In this document: one piece after another, positions 37,290 to 39,507 of the stretch
Numbering within the stretch: position 1 is the first letter of the stretch
How the letters are laid out: the number at the start of each line of letters is the position of its first letter
NCBI GenBank assembly: GCA_036389795.1
Contig: DASVWD010000103.1
Coordinates: 1 to 39,507 of the forward strand
Direction: 5' to 3'
Source: Longimicrobium sp.
GTDB taxonomy: Bacteria; Gemmatimonadota; Gemmatimonadetes; Longimicrobiales; Longimicrobiaceae
Length of the DNA: 39,507 nt
The notes under the pieces: model-generated
Told to the model about the DNA's origin: nothing
The model's input: only the letters and a program-made list of their open reading frames with translations
Database searches by the model: none
Program-made: the position numbers and the translations under genes

Positions 37290-38600
37290 ATGAGACGAAT
37301 CGCCGCCCTCCTGCTGCCGCTGGCGCTCACGGCGTGCGTGGGCCCGTACTACGGCCGCGGCTACCCCGGCGGAGGCCGCTACGAGCGGGACCGCTGGGAC
37401 GACTACGCCGGCCTCCCCCTGGCCGCCCGGCTGACGCAGAACGGCTCGAGCCTGGGCGTCAGGCTCAACCGACCCGCCTACGTGGCGATCTTCGAGATCG
37501 TCCCCGGGCGGGGCGTGGGGCTGATGTACCCGTCGTACTCGCGCGAGCGCAGCTTCCTCCCCTCGGGGTTCAGCTACCTCAACGTATCCCCGCCGCGCTA
37601 CTACGACTGGTACCAGACCAGCTCGCGGGGGCGCTACCTGGGCGGCGGCGAGCCCCGCTACTACTTCCTGGTGGCCTCGCGGCGCCCCCTGCGCGTCTCG
37701 CGCTTCCAGCACTCGCCGGGGGCGCTGCGCAGCGTCCTGGGGCTGAACGCCTACTCGGCGCTCGACCACAACCGGGTGATGAACGACCTGGTCTACGCCA
37801 TCGTCCCGCCGCAGCCGGACGACGACTGGACCACCGACCTGCTGGCGATCTACCCCGACCGCTTCTACGACCGGTACGCGTACGGGGACTATCGTGACCG
37901 CTACGCGCGCGTCCGCTGCCCCGACGGCAGCATCCAGATCGTGCCCTGGGAGCTGATCCACTACGCCTGCCGCGACCGCGCCGCCGGCAACGTGGTGCCG
38001 CCGCTGCGCCCCACCGATCCCGACGGCCGCGACAGCGCGGTGACCAAGCCCGGCCGCCGCCGCCCGCTGCCGCCCACCACCGGCGGCACCGGCGACGCGG
38101 GAGGCACCGACCGGATCGGCGGGCCGGGCCGCCGCCCCGGGACGCCCGGGGACGCCGCGGGCGGCGAGGGCACGCGCCTGCGCCCCGAGGGCGGCGACGA
38201 GCCCCGCGCCGTGCAGCCCCGCCGGCTCCCGCCGCGCCTGGAGCCCCAGCGCGAGGAGCCCCGCGCCGAGGAGCCCCGCACCGCCGAGCCCCGGCGCGAC
38301 CCGCCGAAGGTGAGCGAGGAGCCGCGCCGGATGGAGCCGCCGCAGCGGGCGCGCGAGGAGCCCCGCGAGGCGCCGCGCTCCCAGCCGCGCGAGGAGCCGC
38401 GCCGGGTGGAGCCGAGGAACGATCCGCCGCCGCGCTCCGAGCCGGTGCGCCACGAGCCGCCGCCCCGCGCCGAGCCCGTGCGCAACGATCCGCCCCCGCG
38501 CAACGACCCGCCGCCGCGCAGCGATCCGCCGCGCGCGGACCCGCCCAGCGACTCGCGCCCGTCGCCGGTGCGCCCGGGCCGGGACCCGTCCGAGGGTTGA
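37290..38600 (+). CDS. DUF4384-like lipoprotein with Pro/Arg/Glu-rich tail
   Basis: The 436-residue protein opens MRRIAALLLPLALTACVGPY, with lipobox L-T-A-C (Cys16). A DUF4384-like globular part follows (LNRPAYVAIFEIVPGRGVGL and YPSYSRERSFLPSGFSYLNV), then a Tyr-rich stretch (DRFYDRYAYGDYRDRYARVR). From about residue 250 to the end it is disordered and repetitive: EEPR, EPRR, PPRSEP, NDPPPRNDPPPRSDPP. The tail could bind anionic surfaces or act as a periplasm-spanning spacer; this is inference. UDG follows. Confidence 0.7.
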   Translation: MRRIAALLLPLALTACVGPYYGRGYPGGGRYERDRWDDYAGLPLAARLTQNGSSLGVRLNRPAYVAIFEIVPGRGVGLMYPSYSRERSFLPSGFSYLNVSPPRYYDWYQTSSRGRYLGGGEPRYYFLVASRRPLRVSRFQHSPGALRSVLGLNAYSALDHNRVMNDLVYAIVPPQPDDDWTTDLLAIYPDRFYDRYAYGDYRDRYARVRCPDGSIQIVPWELIHYACRDRAAGNVVPPLRPTDPDGRDSAVTKPGRRRPLPPTTGGTGDAGGTDRIGGPGRRPGTPGDAAGGEGTRLRPEGGDEPRAVQPRRLPPRLEPQREEPRAEEPRTAEPRRDPPKVSEEPRRMEPPQRAREEPREAPRSQPREEPRRVEPRNDPPPRSEPVRHEPPPRAEPVRNDPPPRNDPPPRSDPPRADPPSDSRPSPVRPGRDPSEG

Positions 38601-38686
38601 GGTTCCGCGGGTCTCACGAGACGATGGACGATCGCCCGCACCCGCCGGAAGCCCCGGCGGGTGCGGCGCCGTTTGGAGGAAGAGGG

Positions 38687-39364
38687 ATGTCGCTGAAGGT
38701 CATCGAGAGCGAAGTGGTCGCCTGCCGGCGCTGCCCGCGGCTGGTGGAGTGGCGGGAGCGGGTGGGCCGCGAGAAGCGCCGCGCCTACCGCGACCAGGAG
38801 TACTGGGCGCGCCCGATCCCCGGCTTCGGCGACCCCGCCGCCCGGCTGCTGGTGCTGGGGCTCGCCCCGGCGGCGCACGGGGGGAACCGCACCGGGCGCG
38901 TCTTCACCGGCGACCGGAGCGGCGACTGGCTGTACGCGGCGCTCCACCGCGCCGGCTTCGCCAACCAGCCCACCTCGAGCCACGTGGGCGACGGGCTCGC
39001 CGTCACCGGCGCGTGGATCACCGCGGCGGTCAAGTGCGCGCCGCCCGACAACAAGCCGCTCCCCGACGAGCGCGACGCCTGCTTCCCCTTCGCCCGGCGC
39101 GAGCTGGAGGCGCTGCCGGAGCTGCGGGCGATCGTCTGCCTGGGGAAGTTCGCCTGGGACGGCGCGCTGCGGCTGCTGCGCGAGGCGGGCCACCCCCCGC
39201 CCGTGCCGCTGCCGAAGTTCGGGCACGGGGCACAGGCGCGGGTGGGCCCGTACACGCTCATCGGCTCCTACCACCCCAGCCAGCAGAACACCTTCACCGG
39301 CCGCCTGACCGAGCCGATGCTGAACGCCGTCTTCGCCGCCGCGCGCCGGGCGGTGTCGGACTGA
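38687..39364 (+). CDS. Type 5 uracil-DNA glycosylase (UdgB-like)
   Basis: The 225-residue protein has the UdgB pattern: cysteines C13, C16, C117 and C132 (VVACRRCPRLVEWRERV, AAVKCAPPDNKPLPDERDAC) for a 4Fe-4S cluster, LVLGLAPAAHGGNRTGRVF at 55-73, and GSYHPSQQNTFTGRLTEPM at 192-210. It removes uracil, and often hypoxanthine or other deaminated bases, from DNA in the first step of base-excision repair. The ATG at 38687 follows GGAGGAAGAGGG. Earlier in-frame starts are less likely for lack of this site. Confidence 0.88.
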   Translation: MSLKVIESEVVACRRCPRLVEWRERVGREKRRAYRDQEYWARPIPGFGDPAARLLVLGLAPAAHGGNRTGRVFTGDRSGDWLYAALHRAGFANQPTSSHVGDGLAVTGAWITAAVKCAPPDNKPLPDERDACFPFARRELEALPELRAIVCLGKFAWDGALRLLREAGHPPPVPLPKFGHGAQARVGPYTLIGSYHPSQQNTFTGRLTEPMLNAVFAAARRAVSD

Positions 39365-39410
39365 TACACCTTGCAGAGCATCGTTCAGGTACAGCTTCTG
39401 AAAAGCCTCT

Positions 39411-39486
39411 CACGGAGGACACAGAGGACACAGAGAACTTCAATCGCGTCTTCAGTTCCCTCTGTGTTCTCTGTGTCCTCTGTGTG
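39411..39486. repeat. Imperfect hairpin of GGACACAGA repeats
   Basis: The left arm CACGGAGGACACAGAGGACA, continued by CAGAGAACT (39411-39439), is the near-reverse complement of the right arm at 39454-39486 (CTCTGTGTTCTCTGTGTCCT followed by CTGTGTG). ACAGAGGACACAGAG is shared. It follows the UDG stop by about 47 bases and is a probable terminator or dispersed repeat, and nothing else was seen to the end of the window. Confidence 0.6.
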
Positions 39487-39507
39487 ATTCCAATCTGTTT
39501 GGAACCA

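Overview
The window is very GC-rich, densely coded DNA with GTG and TTG starts among the ATG starts, many GTGA or few-base gene junctions, and families of structured intergenic repeats. The gene content suggests a soil-type, non-phototrophic Gram-negative bacterium: lipoproteins with clear lipoboxes, a TonB-C-like lipoprotein pair, an ECF42-type sigma factor with YciI (DGPF) and VOC proteins, a MATE pump and a PAS/GAF histidine kinase. The repeats and the gene mix resemble Gemmatimonadota of the Longimicrobium type. That placement is from memory of gene content only; no rRNA or other phylogenetic marker is present.

Layout. 1-138 is the cut-off start of an IS630-type transposase. 461-2376 (-) is a two-gene unit, a GuaD-like deaminase followed by a CitE-like DUF6986 aldolase. 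2423-2988 (-) is a DUF433/DUF5615 antitoxin-toxin-like pair. 3058-4152 (-) is a lone Rieske oxygenase. 4532-5934 (+) is an ArsR repressor with two AHSA1/SRPBCC proteins, behind a promoter that overlaps TTAAC/GTTAA operator half-sites. 6076-7169 (+) holds DoxX and a Lar zinc finger joined in frame to a SnoaL-like domain. 7419-8729 (-) is a PQQ-type sugar dehydrogenase lipoprotein.

9259-14427 (+) is an ECF42 locus: four YciI/DGPF proteins, three PhnB-like VOC proteins, a TrmO-like methyltransferase and the sigma factor. Four near-identical promoters inside it, and a fifth in front of doxX, share TGTCGA-N17-CGAC/CGTC, which points to one regulon. Then come a MATE pump, a DinB protein, DUF2277, a hybrid-domain histidine kinase, a small lipoprotein, a TetR-glycosyltransferase pair and a secreted beta-propeller protein.

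25402-34415 (+) is the most unusual region. MocA and XdhC (molybdenum hydroxylase maturation) are followed by five tandem paralogues of a family I do not recognise, then a stand-alone XdhC/CoxI domain and a Glu/Leu/Phe/Val dehydrogenase. Each paralogue has an N-terminal CxxC...CxxC zinc ribbon, a hydrophobic hairpin, a divergent middle and an almost invariant C-terminal helix. The window ends with a DksA/TraR-like protein, duplicated TonB-C-like lipoproteins, a PlsC acyltransferase, a proline/arginine-rich lipoprotein and a type 5 uracil-DNA glycosylase.

No rRNA, tRNA or CRISPR array was seen. Functions are from recognised family motifs read by eye. Roles of promoters, operators and repeats are inferred from sequence pattern.
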